Source: Gammaproteobacteria bacterium (GTDB taxonomy: Bacteria > Pseudomonadota > Gammaproteobacteria > Steroidobacterales > Steroidobacteraceae). Taken from it: 64,000 nucleotides of DNA. The DNA lies in the NCBI GenBank assembly GCA_027365225.1, contig DAHXNV010000007.1, positions 21,788 through 85,787 of the forward strand, given 5' to 3'. A model generated the notes under the pieces. The model was not told where the DNA came from and did no database searches. It saw only the letters and a program-made list of their open reading frames with translations. The position numbers were made by a program, and so were the translations under genes. Positions 9,571-18,001 of the stretch are shown in pieces (position 1 is the stretch's first letter; the number at the start of each line of letters is the position of its first letter).

Positions 9571-10806
9571 ATGGCCGAGTATAAAGCGGACACCAAAGCG
9601 GACATACAAAGGGCGGAAGACCGGGGCGAGGCGACCGGCCTGATGGAGCCGCTTGTCCTGGGGGAAGGCTCTCGCCACCGTGTGGAATTGACCGATCTTG
9701 CGCTGGAGCTCGCGCAACGGAGTGCTGGCTTCCGCCGCTCACTGCCGGAAAGCCTGCTGTCGTCGCTCGCGACGCTCGTGCGCGCGATGAACTGTTACTA
9801 CAGCAACTTGATCGAGGGGCATGACACCCACCCCATCGATATCGAGCGCGCCCTGCAGGGCGACTACAGCAAGGATGCGAAGAAGCGCAATCTGCAGCTC
9901 GAAGCCATGGCGCATATCGCCGTCCAGCAATGGATTGACGAAGGCGGTCTCAGGGGCCGGGCAGTTGCCGCGGACTCCATCCGCGAGATTCACCGTCGGT
10001 TCTGTGAAGCGCTGCCCGAAGATCTGCTGTGCGTTGAGGACCCGGCCACACCCGAACGCATACGGATCATCCCGGGCGAACTACGCACCCGTGACGTCGC
10101 GGCGGGCGATCACATCGCCATCAGCGCGTCGGCGGTGCCCCGCTTCCTCGGGCGCTTTGAAGGGGTCTATAGCCGCCTCGGCAAGACCGAAACCATCCTC
10201 GCCGCGGCGGCGGCCCATCACCGCCTGGCTTGGATTCACCCGTTTCTCGACGCTAATGGCCGCGTCGCGCGGCTGATGTCACATGCAACGTTGCTTGATG
10301 CGCTTGACACCGGCGCGGTCTGGTCTGTCGCGCGCGGCTTGGCCCGCAACGTTGCTGCATACAAGGGTCACTTGGCTGCGTGCGATATGACCCGTCGAAA
10401 CGATCTCGACGGTCGCGGTAACCTGAGCGAGGAAGCCCTGGCGGAATTCACGCGATTCTTCCTGGCCACGTGTCTCGATCAGGTCACGTTCATGGAAGGG
10501 CTGATGCAGCCGGACTCCCTGCGCGCCCGTATCCTGCTGTGGACCGAAGAGGAAATTCGTCTCCATCATCTGCCGCCGAAGTCGGGTGCCATCCTCGAAG
10601 CCGTGCTCTACCGCGGCGAGCTGCCGCGCGGTGATGCAGCCGGCATCGTTGGCACCGGAGACCGTCAGGCGCGCCGCGTCGTGTCGGCGCTGATCGAGAG
10701 AGGGGTGGTGATTTCCGCGAGCAGCCGCGCGCCGCTTCGGCTTGCCTTCCCGGCGGCGCTGGCATCACGCTGGATGCCGGGCCTATTTCCAGATCAACGT
10801 GGTTAA
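9571..10806 (+). CDS. Fic-domain AMP-transferase (class II, self-inhibited)
   Basis: 411-residue Fic protein, a family that transfers AMP (sometimes other nucleotides) to hydroxyl side chains of target proteins. The catalytic loop is HPFLDANGRVAR (223-234), with Ala replacing the first Gly of the usual HPFxDGNGR. The inhibitory helix motif SNLIEG (78-83) lies N-terminal to the Fic core, which defines class II enzymes that inhibit themselves. The C-terminal ~90 residues look like a winged helix. It stands alone, with no small antitoxin gene, as expected when the inhibitory helix is built in. The promoter overlaps a palindrome, so autoregulation is plausible. The target is unknown. Confidence 0.88.
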   Translation: MAEYKADTKADIQRAEDRGEATGLMEPLVLGEGSRHRVELTDLALELAQRSAGFRRSLPESLLSSLATLVRAMNCYYSNLIEGHDTHPIDIERALQGDYSKDAKKRNLQLEAMAHIAVQQWIDEGGLRGRAVAADSIREIHRRFCEALPEDLLCVEDPATPERIRIIPGELRTRDVAAGDHIAISASAVPRFLGRFEGVYSRLGKTETILAAAAAHHRLAWIHPFLDANGRVARLMSHATLLDALDTGAVWSVARGLARNVAAYKGHLAACDMTRRNDLDGRGNLSEEALAEFTRFFLATCLDQVTFMEGLMQPDSLRARILLWTEEEIRLHHLPPKSGAILEAVLYRGELPRGDAAGIVGTGDRQARRVVSALIERGVVISASSRAPLRLAFPAALASRWMPGLFPDQRG

Positions 10807-11100
10807 GATGGCAAGGTTCTGCGTGGCGTATTCGCAACGCTCAGGCACTCGGAGGGAACAACGCTTCATTCTCCATTGCGCACACGTATCTGTCGTGCTC
10901 GATGCGTCTGCGCCAGCGGTTGCTCTCTTGGTGCCAAAAAAACGGCTAAAAGTTGATCGACTTAGTCAGGCTGGCGAGTCCGGATTTTCAGTCGCAGACT
11001 TCGAAGAGTAGTTCGCTGGCATAAAGTCGATCAGCGATTTTCCCTGTGTCTGCTCGTTGAGGGGAATCGGTCAATGACTTTCCCGCTGGCGTCGAAAAAC

Positions 11101-11413
11101 GGGCTATATCCGGATTTCCCAATGAACAAAGTGCATAAATTCCAGGGAATTACAGCTGTGCCCCGCAGTCCGGCCTGTTCAAATTTCCGCCAAAATGGGT
11201 TTTCCCCGTGGGTCCACCGGCGCTCGCTGGGCTCGCCCGCTTGTCTGGCCCGGCAAATAAGGATGCGCCCGGCCGACAAGCGGCTTCGGCCCGTGGACTA
11301 CGGGGAAAACCTCGCTGGGTACGCCGCAGGTGATCTTTCGGAGCCATGCGGGGATCAACAGAATCAACTACTTGGATCCGCCAAATTGTCATTGGGAAAT
11401 CCGGATAGAGCCC
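11101..11413. repeat. Fold-back (MITE-like) element with nested inverted repeats
   Basis: Terminal arms 11101-11125 and 11389-11413 are inverted copies over 25 bp with one mismatch (GGGCTATATCCGG and TTTCCCAATGA blocks). Inside, GGTTTTCCCCGT at 11198-11209 is repeated inverted at 11300-11311, and CGCTTGTC at 11238-11245 inverted at 11275-11282. All pairs share a centre near 11257, so the ~313-bp unit could fold into one long interrupted hairpin. It has no convincing coding frame. I see no target-site duplication at its edges. A shorter inverted pair (10952-10964 with 11023-11035) lies just upstream. The rest of 10807-11617 holds nothing recognisable. Confidence 0.6.
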
Positions 11414-11617
11414 TGAGATTAAGCAGTCAGAACTCATGACTCCATTGCAGCGTGTGGCAGTGGCAGAAGTCCTTGAGTTCTGGTGGCGCGTCGCTGCAGG
11501 GCGTTCCGGGCAGCGCTTCTTTGCCCGAGGGACGTTCCGCGCCGATGACATTCTGTATTGCGACAATAGTCAATGACCCGCGCTGATCACATCAAAATGG
11601 TCCAGGGGATCTCTGCG

Positions 11618-12649
11618 ATGCGTGAAAATCATCGCAGGAGCGCAAACATCATTGCTTTCGTCTCAAAATTTGACCTTCGATGCGATAGTTCGGATTCGAT
11701 TACGCAAATCGCTTTTCATGTACCGAGATTCTTCAGTTTTGCGTTTCCATTGGCAATTCTCAGACTTTCTTGGAGAGTCCGTCGTGCGCAAGCACTCTTT
11801 GTATCTAATCCGCACAATGAAGAGCTGCTATTCATATATCTATCCAAGCTGCTATACGGAGACGCTCTGAAAGTCATCGTATTTGATTTGATTCTTCGGT
11901 CTCCAACTAGAATGCGCGATAAAGTCTTGTTGCCGATCAAGAAGAAGTTTTTATCGGTTATAGATACATTCATTGTCATACATAGAGATACGCGTGGCTA
12001 CGAGCGCTACTACGGTGTCCCGCGAGCGCGCTGCGAGTATGTGGCATTCAAGGCAAACAATATTGATTTAATCGGAACAATTCCGGAGGTGGACCGGGGC
12101 TACGTTCTGGCGCTTGGGGCGAGCCAAAGAGATTACGAACTATTGATCAGCGCAGTGTCTGGCTTGGAATATCCTGTGAAACTGATTCTATCCAGGGCGA
12201 GGGCCGATGCGCATAATTCCAAATTAAGCAGCGGTCCACTTCCTCCTAATGTCGAACATATCGAGGGGGATGTGAATCGGCAGGAGTGGAATAAGTGCAT
12301 TGCCGAAAGCCGGCTAGTAGTTGTGCCGATTCTCCCGGATGCCATACAGCCGGCGGGAATTAGTGTCTACCTAGAGGCGATGGCATTTGGAAAGCCCGTA
12401 ATTGTCACGCGTGGCGCGTCAACGGAGGGTCTTCTTGATGATGGAAGGGTTGCCTATGTCATCCCTCCCGGAGACAGCGCTGCGTTGCGCGCTGCGATAA
12501 ATCAAGTATGGTGTGATGAAAGTGTTCGCGAGAGATTATCGATGAACGGCAGAAGTTATGCAATGTCTCTTGGTACGCACGAGAGATTGGTGAGAGATAT
12601 CAAGCGAGTCATTCAAGAGACGTGCTCGGGAAGAAAAGTCCCGGGATGA
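11618..12649 (+). CDS. Family 4-like glycosyltransferase (low-GC)
   Basis: 343-residue cytoplasmic glycosyltransferase of GT-B type. The C-terminal nucleotide-sugar half is clear: a Rossmann segment GYVLALGASQRDYELLISAV, then LPDAIQPAGISVYLEAMAFG with the donor-contacting Glu, followed by KPVIVTRGASTEG. The N-terminal acceptor half has little similarity to anything I recognise. The ATG at 11618 is preceded by AGGGGAT at good spacing; ATGs at 11573 and 11597 lack this. Its base composition is visibly AT-richer than the genes on either side, which suggests transfer. Donor and acceptor are unknown; the glycan genes downstream point to exopolysaccharide or O-antigen. Confidence 0.75.
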   Translation: MRENHRRSANIIAFVSKFDLRCDSSDSITQIAFHVPRFFSFAFPLAILRLSWRVRRAQALFVSNPHNEELLFIYLSKLLYGDALKVIVFDLILRSPTRMRDKVLLPIKKKFLSVIDTFIVIHRDTRGYERYYGVPRARCEYVAFKANNIDLIGTIPEVDRGYVLALGASQRDYELLISAVSGLEYPVKLILSRARADAHNSKLSSGPLPPNVEHIEGDVNRQEWNKCIAESRLVVVPILPDAIQPAGISVYLEAMAFGKPVIVTRGASTEGLLDDGRVAYVIPPGDSAALRAAINQVWCDESVRERLSMNGRSYAMSLGTHERLVRDIKRVIQETCSGRKVPG

Positions 12650-12769
12650 AAAGTTTTGTTGAAGTGTTTTGTTCGTGACGAAAAATCCTGCTGCGCGGAT
12701 GCGCATTTATGATGGTCCAGGAAAGATGCTGAGGTTTGTAGAAGACCGCGAGAATGAGGAATCCGGGTA

Positions 12770-13015
12770 ATGAACGTCCGATCGACGATTGCCGATACCT
12801 TTCAGGCCGTGGCCCGCGAGCAGCAGCGGCAGCTTGCCGCGCTGAGCGATGAGCTGAAGCTGCTCGAGAGCGGTCTGGATTCGCTCAGCTTCGCGCTGAT
12901 CGTCGCGCGCCTGGAGGAGACCCTCGGCTACGATCCGTTCGAGAGCGCGGCGAGCTTTCCGGTCACCTTCGGCGATTTCGTGCGACTCTACGAGTCATTC
13001 GCCCGAGAGTCATGA
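12770..13015 (+). CDS. Acyl carrier protein
   Basis: 81-residue carrier protein. The GLDSLS motif at residues 35-40 places the phosphopantetheine-bearing Ser at 38. It is the first gene of a packed set of five: its stop overlaps the ligase start by 4 bp (ATGA). It is clearly not the fatty-acid-synthase AcpP (no fab genes nearby, divergent sequence). It should hold an acyl or aminoacyl group activated by the neighbouring ligase. Confidence 0.85.
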   Translation: MNVRSTIADTFQAVAREQQRQLAALSDELKLLESGLDSLSFALIVARLEETLGYDPFESAASFPVTFGDFVRLYESFARES

Positions 13016-14388
13016 CGCTCTGGGACTCGCTGGCCCGAGACGGCGGGCGGCCGTCCGGAGCGTTGAGCGATGCGGTGCGAACGGTGTCGCTGACCGCGCT
13101 CGAGAGCGGCTCGACGCTCGGCGGGCGGCTCGAGTCCCTGCGCGGCCGGTCCGTCGTGTTGGCAATACCGGATCAGTTGGCCGCGAGCCTGGCGATGATC
13201 GAGCTCGATGGCGTGGCGCGGCGCATGGTGTTGTGTCCGGCGGGCGTCGCGCCCGAGCACACGTCCCACGTGGCGCGAACCGCCGAGGCGGACGCGTGGG
13301 TGAGCGGGGCGGGCGGCGAGCCTCCGAGTGTCCCTGTGCCGGTGCACGTCGAGGCTTGCCGCGAGCCGCAACCCTGCGCGGTCACGCGAGGCGGCGGCGC
13401 GACCGAATGGGTGCTCCTCACCTCCGGCACCACCGGGGCGCCGAAACTCGTGGTGCACAATCTCGCCAGCTTGCTCAGCGCTTTTGCCGGCTGCGCCGAG
13501 GAGCTTGTGCCTGGGCGGGTGTGGAGCACGTTCTATGACGTCCGCCGCTACGGTGGGCTGCAAATCCTGCTGCGGGCCTTGCTCGGCGGCTCGCTGGTGC
13601 TCTCGAGCCCCGGCGAGCCCGTCCCGTCTTTCCTCGATCGGGTTGCGGCGGGCGGGGTGACGCACCTCTCGGGTACGCCGTCCCACTGGCGGCAGGCGGT
13701 GATGAGCGGCGCGGCGCAGCGCTGCGCGCCGGCCTATGTGCGCCTGTCGGGGGAGATCGCCGATCAAGGCATTCTGGATGCGCTCCGGGCCGCGTTTCCC
13801 CGCGCCACCGTGGCGCATGCGTTCGCCTCGACGGAGGCGGGTGTCGCGTTCGAGATCCGCGATGGGAAGGCCGGTTTTCCGGTTACATGGGCTGGCCTGT
13901 CCGTGCAAGGCGTCGAGATCGACGTCAGCCGCGGCACGCTGAGACTCCGGTCGCCCGGGAACGCGCAGCGCTATCTCGGTGATGCTCTGGCGCTGAAGGA
14001 CGAGGACGGATTCGTCAACACCGGCGACCGGCTCGAGCTGCGCGAGGGGCGCTATCACTTCGTCGGCCGCGCCGGCGGCATCATCAATGTAGGCGGTCTG
14101 AAGGTTCATCCGGAGGAGGTGGAGGCCGTGATCAATGCGCATCCGGCGGTGCGGATGTCGTTGGTGAGCGCCCGGCGCAATCCGATCTCCGGGGCGGTGG
14201 TGGCGGCCGACGTGGTGCTGGAGCGGCCGGTCGCCGAGGGGGACGACGCGGCGGGTGCATCGCTGCGCCAGGACATTCTCGCGGCGTGCCGCGACAAACT
14301 GGCGCCCTACAAGGTGCCGGCGGTGATTCACTTCGTCCCATCGCTGAAGATGTCCGCCTCCGGCAAGCTGGTGCGCCCCGATGCGTAA
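13012..14388 (+). CDS. AMP-dependent acyl/aminoacyl ligase (ANL superfamily)
   Basis: 458-residue adenylating enzyme expected to activate a carboxylic acid with ATP and load it on the adjacent carrier protein (or CoA). The P-loop LLTSGTTGAPKLV is at 135-147, STEAG is the A5-type motif, NTGDRLEL holds the ribose-binding Asp, and the C-terminal hinge and GKLVR near the end hold the catalytic Lys. It is short for the superfamily because the N-terminal region is compact. It overlaps the ACP gene by 4 bp and the reductase gene by 8 bp, so the three are translationally coupled. The substrate cannot be read from sequence by eye. Confidence 0.86.
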   Translation: MTLWDSLARDGGRPSGALSDAVRTVSLTALESGSTLGGRLESLRGRSVVLAIPDQLAASLAMIELDGVARRMVLCPAGVAPEHTSHVARTAEADAWVSGAGGEPPSVPVPVHVEACREPQPCAVTRGGGATEWVLLTSGTTGAPKLVVHNLASLLSAFAGCAEELVPGRVWSTFYDVRRYGGLQILLRALLGGSLVLSSPGEPVPSFLDRVAAGGVTHLSGTPSHWRQAVMSGAAQRCAPAYVRLSGEIADQGILDALRAAFPRATVAHAFASTEAGVAFEIRDGKAGFPVTWAGLSVQGVEIDVSRGTLRLRSPGNAQRYLGDALALKDEDGFVNTGDRLELREGRYHFVGRAGGIINVGGLKVHPEEVEAVINAHPAVRMSLVSARRNPISGAVVAADVVLERPVAEGDDAAGASLRQDILAACRDKLAPYKVPAVIHFVPSLKMSASGKLVRPDA

Positions 14389-15103
14389 CGTGCTGGTGAG
14401 CGGCGGCAGCCGGGGGCTCGGCCTCGCGAGCGTGCTGCGGCTGGCCGACAGCGGCTATCGGGTGATTGCGCTGGCGCGCGCGCCGAGTGATGCGTTGCGG
14501 GCGGCGATGGAGTCGCGGCCGGAGCGCATCGTGTTCACGGCCTGCGACCTGGCGGACACGGCCGCGATCGGTCCGCGGGTGGGTGAAGTGCGCAAGACGT
14601 ACGGGCCCCTGTACGGTCTCGTCAACAACGCGGGGCTGGGCACCGGCGGGCTACTGTCGATGATGCGCGATACGGACATCGAGATGCTGCTGCGCGTGAA
14701 CACGCTCGCGCCGCTCGTGCTCACCAAGCACGTGCTGCGCTCGATGATGAGCGCCGGTGCGGGCCGTATCGTCAATATGAGCAGCATCGTGGCCACGCAC
14801 GGCGCCAAGGGACTGTGCGCGTATGCGGCGACCAAGGCCGCGCTAGAGGGGCTGACGCGCTCGCTCGCCCGCGAGGTGGGACCGCTCGGCATCACGGTCA
14901 ACGCCGTGGCGCCGGGGTTCGTGGATACGACGCTGACCGAGGCGCTGGGCGAGGCCGCGCGGGAGCGGATCGTGCGGCGCAGCGCGTTGCGCCGCATGGC
15001 GGAGCCGGCCGATATCGCCCAGGCGGTGGACTACCTGCTGAGCGATGCCGCACGCAACATCACGGGCGTCACGCTGACCGTGGACGCCGGCAACACGGCA
15101 TGA
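14381..15103 (+). CDS. Short-chain dehydrogenase/reductase, FabG-like
   Basis: 240-residue NAD(P)-dependent oxidoreductase of the classical SDR type. The cofactor loop is GGSRGLG (residues 8-14), NNAG follows at 82-85, and the catalytic set is Ser135, Tyr148 and Lys152 (YAATK). Overall it resembles 3-oxoacyl-ACP reductases. Being coupled to an ACP and an ACP-loading ligase, it probably reduces a keto group on a carrier-bound acyl chain. It overlaps the ligase gene by 8 bp and ends 7 bp before the PLP enzyme gene. Confidence 0.87.
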   Translation: MRNVLVSGGSRGLGLASVLRLADSGYRVIALARAPSDALRAAMESRPERIVFTACDLADTAAIGPRVGEVRKTYGPLYGLVNNAGLGTGGLLSMMRDTDIEMLLRVNTLAPLVLTKHVLRSMMSAGAGRIVNMSSIVATHGAKGLCAYAATKAALEGLTRSLAREVGPLGITVNAVAPGFVDTTLTEALGEAARERIVRRSALRRMAEPADIAQAVDYLLSDAARNITGVTLTVDAGNTA

Positions 15104-15110
15104 GGCATTC

Positions 15111-16391
15111 ATGAAGCCCGAGACCATTGCGCTGCACGGGGGGTTCGATTGCGATCCGGCGACGAAATCCGTGGCCGTGCCCATCTATCAGACCGTGGCC
15201 TACGCGTTCGACAGCGCCGCGCACGGCGCGGCGCTGTTCGATCTGGAAGTCGAGGGCTTCCGCTATACCCGCATCGGCAATCCCACCACTGCCGTGCTCG
15301 AGAAGCGCGTGGCGCAACTCGAGGGCGGAATGGACGCGCTGTGCGTCAGCTCCGGGCAGGCGGCGCTGCACTATGCGGTGCTGACGGTGACGGAGGCGGG
15401 CCGCAACATCGTGTCGGTGCCGCAGCTGTATGGCACGACGCACACGTTGTTCGCGCACATCCTGCCCAAGCTCGGCATTCGGACCCACTTCGCGAAGGAC
15501 GATCGGCCGGAATCCCTCGCGGCGCTGATTGACGCCGATACCCGGGCGGTGTTCTGCGAGACGGTCGGAAACCCGGCCGGCAACGTCTGCGACCTCGAGG
15601 CGATGGCCGCGGTTGCGCATCGCGCGGGCGTGCCGCTGATCGTCGACAACACGGTGGCGACGCCGATCCTGGTGCGTCCGATCGAATTCGGAGCCGACGT
15701 CGTGCTCCACTCGCTCACCAAGTTTCTTGGTGGGCACGGCACGACGCTCGGCGGGGCGATCGTGGACAGCGGCCGCTTTCCCTGGCGCGAGCATGCGGCG
15801 CGCTTCCCGATGCTGACCGAGCCGGACGAGTCTTACCACGGCCTGGTGTACACCGATCACTACGGGCCAACCGCCTACCTCGGCCGTTGCCGCAGCGCCT
15901 TCCAGCGCACCATGGGCGCGGTGCTCGCGCCGCTGAGCGCATTCCTGCTGCTGCAAGGGATCGAGACGGTGGCGCTGCGCATGGAGCGTCATGTCGAGAA
16001 TGCGCGGCGCGTGGCCGAGTTCCTGCAGGCGGATCCGCGGGTGGTTTCGGTGAGCTATGCGGGCTTTCCCGACAGTCCGTATTATCCTCTGGTGCAGAAG
16101 TACCTGCGCGGCAAGACCTGCTCGCTGATGACCTTCACGATCCGGGGGGGATATGATGCTGGCACGCGCTTCTACGATGCGCTGAAGCTGTTCAAGCGCC
16201 TCGTCAACCTTGGCGATGCGAAGTCGCTGGCCTGCCATCCGGCCTCGACCACGCACCGGCAGATGTCGCCCGAGGAGCAGCGGCTCGCGGGCATCGGACC
16301 GGAGACCGTGCGGCTCAGCATCGGTATCGAGCACATCGACGATATTCTCGCCGACCTCGACCAGGCGCTCGCCGCGGCGGTCGGCTCCTGA
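15111..16391 (+). CDS. Gamma-class PLP enzyme (O-acetylhomoserine sulfhydrylase-like)
   Basis: 426-residue Cys/Met-metabolism PLP enzyme. The internal-aldimine Lys204 sits in HSLTKFLGGHG; the phosphate-binding SSGQAALHYA (80-89) and RYTRIGNPT (51-59) blocks match MetY-type O-acetylhomoserine (thiol)-lyases. MetY replaces the acetyl group of O-acetylhomoserine with sulfide or a thiol; relatives in natural-product pathways use other nucleophiles. It lies within a set with an ACP, a ligase, a reductase and a decarboxylase, 7 bp after the reductase, which is not a methionine-biosynthesis context, so a specialised gamma-substitution role is inferred. A plain sulfhydrylase remains possible. Confidence 0.85.
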   Translation: MKPETIALHGGFDCDPATKSVAVPIYQTVAYAFDSAAHGAALFDLEVEGFRYTRIGNPTTAVLEKRVAQLEGGMDALCVSSGQAALHYAVLTVTEAGRNIVSVPQLYGTTHTLFAHILPKLGIRTHFAKDDRPESLAALIDADTRAVFCETVGNPAGNVCDLEAMAAVAHRAGVPLIVDNTVATPILVRPIEFGADVVLHSLTKFLGGHGTTLGGAIVDSGRFPWREHAARFPMLTEPDESYHGLVYTDHYGPTAYLGRCRSAFQRTMGAVLAPLSAFLLLQGIETVALRMERHVENARRVAEFLQADPRVVSVSYAGFPDSPYYPLVQKYLRGKTCSLMTFTIRGGYDAGTRFYDALKLFKRLVNLGDAKSLACHPASTTHRQMSPEEQRLAGIGPETVRLSIGIEHIDDILADLDQALAAAVGS

Positions 16392-16406
16392 GGGGATGGG
16401 GGCGGT

Positions 16407-17831
16407 ATGTCCGCGGATGAGCTGCCGCAACCGGTTGCCGCGCTGTTTCCGGAGCGCGAGGCGCGCGAACGCATCGATGACGGTCTGACGCGTGCGCTTG
16501 CGGCTGCCACCGAGCGGGTGAAGCGCGGTCCGGTCATGCCGGATCTTGATCTGGCGGAGTTCCGCCGGCAGCTCGCGGTGTTCGACTTCGAGCAGCCGCG
16601 CACGCTGGAGCCGGTGATGGAGTGGGTGATTGGCCAGCTCGAGCACGGCACGGTGCACATGACCCATCCGCGCTACTTCGGATTGTTCAACCCCGCACCC
16701 ACCTTCCCCGCCCAATGCGCCGACCGGATCGCCGGTTGCTTCAATCCCCAGCTCGCCAGCTCAGGCTCCTCGGCGACGCCGGTCGCCATCGAGGCGCACG
16801 TGATCCAGGCGATCGCGCGGCGTGCGGGCATGCCGGCCGAATCGGCGGGGCATTTCACCACCGGCGGCTCGGAGGCGAACTTCACCGCCCTGGTCTGCGC
16901 GCTGACCCGGGCGCATCCGTCCTTTGCCAAGGAGGGCGCGCGCGCCTTCCGCGGCCCCATCACGGTGTACACCTCGCGGGAATGCCAACCGGCGTGGCAC
17001 AAGATCGCGCATCAGGCGGGGATCGGGCGGGAGGCGCTGCGGCTCGTCGCGACCGATGGCAGTGGTCGAATGGATGCCGGCGCGCTGGCCGAGCGGGTGA
17101 GAGAGGACCTGGATGCGGGCGATATCCCCGTGCTCATCTGCGCCACGGCGGGCACCACCGGCGCCGGGATGATCGATCCACTGGAGTCCTGCGCGCGCAT
17201 CGCCGAGGAGCACGGGATCTGGTATCACGTCGATGCCGCCTGGGGCGGGGCGGTGATCTGTTCCGAGCGGCTGCGCGGCGCGCTGCAGGGCCTGGAGTTC
17301 GCCGACTCGGCGACCATCGATGCACACAAGTGGTTTGCGACCACCCTGGGCTGCGGCATGTTCATCACCCGGCACGCCCCGCTGCTGCACGACGCCTTCG
17401 GGGTGGGGGCGGACTTCATGCCCTCCACCGCCGCCAGCATCGATCCGTATCTGAACACCGTGCAGTGGTCGCGGCGGTTCATGGGCCTGCGCCTGTTCCT
17501 GTCCCTGGCCGTGGCCGGCTGGACGGGCTATGGGGCGCATGTCGAGCGCGCGGTCGAAGTCATCAGTCGCATCCGGGAGCGCCTGCAGAGCCTGGGCTGG
17601 TCGGCCGTGAACGATTCAAGGCTGGCGGTGCTGTGCGTCGTGCCGCCGACCGGCTCGCCGCCGGTCCGCGAGATCGTCAAGCGCCTGCTGGCATCGGGAC
17701 GCGCATGGGCGGCGGTCGCGCAGTTCGAGGGGCACGAGGTGCTGCGGATTTGCGCAACGCATGGTGAGACGACGAGGGAGGACGTTGACGAACTTGTAGC
17801 CGCGCTGCAGGCGGCACGCGCGCAGGGGTGA
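16407..17831 (+). CDS. Group II PLP-dependent decarboxylase
   Basis: 474-residue decarboxylase of the aromatic-amino-acid/glutamate/diaminobutyrate family. Visible landmarks are the HPRYFGLFNP substrate-side segment (87-96), FTTGGSEANFTAL (150-162), the PLP-ring partner in HVDAAWGG (274-281) and the Schiff-base Lys308 in DAHKWF. It starts 15 bp after the MetY-like gene with GGGGGCGG as ribosome site, closing the five-gene set. The natural inference is that the amino acid made by the upstream gamma-class enzyme is decarboxylated to an amine. The exact substrate is unknown. Confidence 0.87.
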   Translation: MSADELPQPVAALFPEREARERIDDGLTRALAAATERVKRGPVMPDLDLAEFRRQLAVFDFEQPRTLEPVMEWVIGQLEHGTVHMTHPRYFGLFNPAPTFPAQCADRIAGCFNPQLASSGSSATPVAIEAHVIQAIARRAGMPAESAGHFTTGGSEANFTALVCALTRAHPSFAKEGARAFRGPITVYTSRECQPAWHKIAHQAGIGREALRLVATDGSGRMDAGALAERVREDLDAGDIPVLICATAGTTGAGMIDPLESCARIAEEHGIWYHVDAAWGGAVICSERLRGALQGLEFADSATIDAHKWFATTLGCGMFITRHAPLLHDAFGVGADFMPSTAASIDPYLNTVQWSRRFMGLRLFLSLAVAGWTGYGAHVERAVEVISRIRERLQSLGWSAVNDSRLAVLCVVPPTGSPPVREIVKRLLASGRAWAAVAQFEGHEVLRICATHGETTREDVDELVAALQAARAQG

Positions 17832-18001
17832 CGCGCTGAATCTCCGGTCACGGGTCGCGTCGGCCATCAACCGGACTGTTCTGGGTGATCTGCTGGTGCG
17901 GGCCGCAGAGCGGCGCACGACGCCGAGGGCGTTGAGGTTGCCTCCGACCGCCACACTGGGGCTTTCCGGTGCATGCAGGTTGAGTGCAGCGCTGCGGATG
18001 G

